Program-made: the position numbers and the translations under genes
Shown: positions 4,473-6,001 of the stretch, piece by piece
Layout: every line of letters begins with the position of its first letter
Numbering within the stretch: position 1 is the first letter of the stretch
Assembly (NCBI GenBank): GCA_027023115.1
Contig: JALVWZ010000417.1
Span: 1-6,001 of the forward strand
Reading direction: 5' to 3'
Length of the DNA stretch: 6,001 nucleotides
DNA from: Thermaceae bacterium
GTDB taxonomy: Bacteria; Deinococcota; Deinococci; Deinococcales; Marinithermaceae
Notes under the pieces: generated by a model
What the model was told of the DNA's origin: nothing
What the model saw: only the letters and a program-made list of their open reading frames with translations
The model's database searches: none

Positions 4473-5777
4473 ATGAAAAAAGGCATTCGCATCGGGCTGG
4501 CGGCCCTGCTGGCGCTAACGCTTTTCGGCACGGCCCTGGCCAAGAAGGTGGAGATCACTTGGTGGCACGCGATGAGCGGTTCGCGGCTGAAGGTGGTCGA
4601 GGCGATAGTCAACGAGTTCAACGAAACCCACCCCAACATTAAGCTGAACGCCCTCTACACCGGCAAGTACGCCGAGACGCTGACCAAGTACGTGGCCGCT
4701 TACCGCACCGGCACCGCGCCCAACCTGGTTCAGGTCTACGAGGTTGGCACGCAGACCATGCTCGACAGCGGCGCGATCGTGCCGGTGTACAAGATCCCCG
4801 GCATGCTCGGCCAAAAGTGGGACTGGGCGCAGTACGTGATTCCCATCACCAACTACTACTCGACTAACGGCAACCTCTGGTCGATGCCCTTCAACTCCTC
4901 CACCGCCATGCTCTACTACAACAAAGACCTCTTCAAGAAGGCCGGGCTCGACCCCAACAAGCCACCGCGCACCTGGAAGGAAGTGGAGGAGTACGGCAAA
5001 AAGCTGATCGCCAGCGGCGCCGTCAAGCACGCCCTCTCCTTCGGCTGGCCCGGCTGGATCTTCGAGCAGATGTTCGCCTACCACAACCAGCTCTTCGCCG
5101 ACCACGACAACGGCCGCAACGGGCGCGCCCAAAAGGTGCTCTTCAACGGCCCCTTCGGGCAGATGGTGCTCGATACCTGGGCGCGACTGGCCAAGGAGGG
5201 CGTGTTCCTCTACGGCGGTCCCGAGTACTCGGCCAACACCGCCTTCGTTTCCGGCCAGATCGCCATGTTGATCCAGTCCACCTCGTCGCTGGCGGGCATC
5301 GAGAAGGGCGCCAACTTCAAGGTGGGCACCACCTTCCTGCCCCGCTTCGAGGGCTACCCGCGCGGTAACTCGGTAATCGGCGGCGGCAGCCTCTGGGTCA
5401 CCAAGGGTCAGAGCAAGGAAGAGCTGGCGGCGGTCTGGGAGTTCCTCAAGTTCCTCGCCCGCGAGGATACCGCCGTCCAGTGGCACAAGGGCACCGGCTA
5501 CTTCCCCACCGTCAACAACGCCGTGCAGGAGCTGCTCAACGAAGGCTGGTTCAGCAAGGACCAGAACTACCTGACCGCCTTCTTGCAGATCCTCTCCGGC
5601 CGTCGCGACACCCCGGCGGCCACCGGCGTCCGCCTTGGCCCCTTCGTGCAGATTCGCGAGATCGAGCGGGCCGCCATCGAGAAGGCGGTCTCGGGAGCGG
5701 CCACGCCCAAGCAGGCCCTGGACGAGGCCGCGGCCAAGGCCAACCAGCTACTGGCGCAGTACAACAAGCTGCACTAG
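4473..5777 (+). CDS. ugpB: ABC transporter glycerol-3-phosphate-binding protein UgpB
   Basis: 434 residues; strong AGGAGG (4461-4466) 6 nt before ATG. Residues 1-23 form a Sec signal peptide (MKKGIR, hydrophobic core, ALA before Lys24). No lipobox Cys is present, so the mature protein should be periplasmic or soluble rather than a lipoprotein. It matches E. coli UgpB closely: YEVGTQTM (89-96), PFNSST (139-144), LYYNKDLFKKAGLDPNKPP (147-165), GWPGWI (191-196), IGGGSLWV (302-309), QWHKGTGYFP (336-345) and VRLGPFVQIREI. The residues I recall as contacting glycerol-3-phosphate in UgpB all have counterparts here: Tyr66, Glu90, Ser142/143, Ser271/272, Gly304/305, Tyr343 and Arg387. The protein should capture glycerol-3-phosphate or glycerophosphodiesters for the UgpA-UgpE-UgpC importer, whose first permease gene follows. 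Transcription is probably with the DeoR gene. Confidence 0.95.
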   Translation: MKKGIRIGLAALLALTLFGTALAKKVEITWWHAMSGSRLKVVEAIVNEFNETHPNIKLNALYTGKYAETLTKYVAAYRTGTAPNLVQVYEVGTQTMLDSGAIVPVYKIPGMLGQKWDWAQYVIPITNYYSTNGNLWSMPFNSSTAMLYYNKDLFKKAGLDPNKPPRTWKEVEEYGKKLIASGAVKHALSFGWPGWIFEQMFAYHNQLFADHDNGRNGRAQKVLFNGPFGQMVLDTWARLAKEGVFLYGGPEYSANTAFVSGQIAMLIQSTSSLAGIEKGANFKVGTTFLPRFEGYPRGNSVIGGGSLWVTKGQSKEELAAVWEFLKFLAREDTAVQWHKGTGYFPTVNNAVQELLNEGWFSKDQNYLTAFLQILSGRRDTPAATGVRLGPFVQIREIERAAIEKAVSGAATPKQALDEAAAKANQLLAQYNKLH

Positions 5778-5786
5778 GCCTCCCTT

Positions 5787-5813
5787 GCGTGCGGGGCCGG
5801 CGGCCCCGCACGC
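5787..5813 (+). terminator. strong intercistronic hairpin between ugpB and ugpA (attenuator or mRNA stabiliser)
   Basis: A perfect 12-bp G+C-rich stem, GCGTGCGGGGCC with GGCCCCGCACGC, closes on a 3-nt loop (GGC) 9 bp after the ugpB stop. The following bases are CTCTTCG, not a T run, so full intrinsic termination is unlikely. Hairpins here commonly protect the binding-protein mRNA or partly stop transcription, giving more binding protein than permease. The structure is seen directly; the role is inferred. Confidence 0.7.
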
Positions 5814-5840
5814 CTCTTCGCCGAGCCTGAAAGGAGCGCC

Positions 5841-6001
5841 ATGATCGAGGAGCGCTTTCCCGGCCATCCCATCCTTCCCTACCTGCTCGTCCTGCCCTCG
5901 CTGCTGGTAATCTTCGTCTTCCTTATCGTTCCCTTCGCCGAGAGCGTGTGGGGGTCGTTCTTCGTTTCTTCCTTCTTTGGCAGCAAGACCGTGTTCGTCG
6001 G
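5841..6001 (+). CDS. ugpA: ABC transporter permease UgpA-like, 3' partial
   Basis: Starts at ATG 5841 behind AAAGGAG (5830-5836) and runs off the window after 53 codons. The visible protein has a short cytoplasmic start, then PYLLVLPSLLVIFVFLIVPF (about 13-32), a first transmembrane helix of the MalF/UgpA permease type. The PYLLV-P-L pattern followed by a polar SVWGSFF stretch resembles the start of E. coli UgpA. As an inner-membrane subunit it would form the translocation path with UgpE. Its place 63 bp after ugpB, in the same direction, supports the call; the conserved EAA loop lies beyond the window. Confidence 0.85.
   Translation, partial: MIEERFPGHPILPYLLVLPSLLVIFVFLIVPFAESVWGSFFVSSFFGSKTVFV

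Noticed and set aside
4515..5486. Minus-strand open frame across ugpB
   Set aside because: Antisense shadow; its composition mirrors ugpB and no domain is recognisable.

Overview
The window looks like chromosome from a high-G+C bacterium. One sampled row in the sugar-transport part (4021-4080) is about 72% G+C by hand count. Strong Shine-Dalgarno sequences, a Sec-type signal peptide and TANNNT boxes immediately upstream of start codons would fit a Deinococcota/Thermaceae-like host, but that placement is tentative because no rRNA or marker gene is present.

Layout: (1) 1-1332 (+), the C-terminal ~443 residues of an FGGY carbohydrate kinase resembling glycerol kinase; its N-terminus lies outside the window. 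(2) About 1302-3260, a low-G+C island (row 1501-1560 is about 47% G+C) holding a type II restriction-modification pair: a beta-class DNA methyltransferase (1365-2387, +) and a convergent XhoI/PaeR7I-type endonuclease (2324-3046, -), overlapping tail to tail by 64 bp. (3) 3261-3506 (+), a G+C-rich remnant of a second, diverged methyltransferase that keeps only the C-terminal third. (4) 3618-6001 (+), a transport operon: a DeoR-family regulator with a convincing extended -10 promoter, ugpB (glycerol-3-phosphate binding protein), a strong intercistronic hairpin, and the start of a ugpA-like permease.

How the parts fit: the kinase and the DeoR-ugpB-ugpA genes plausibly form one glycerol/glycerophosphate (or related polyol phosphate) utilisation locus. 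The restriction-modification island now sits between them. The methyltransferase remnant on its right edge suggests that an incoming cassette replaced the front two-thirds of a resident methyltransferase of the same family, that is, turnover of a restriction-modification system at a fixed locus.

The most interesting regulatory observation is a CTCGAG (the XhoI/PaeR7I site) at 1357-1362. It overlaps a TATACT box and lies 2 nt upstream of the methyltransferase ATG. Both genes of the pair have a TANNNT hexamer exactly 6 nt before an ATG, the geometry expected of leaderless transcripts. Methylation of this site could feed back on methyltransferase expression.
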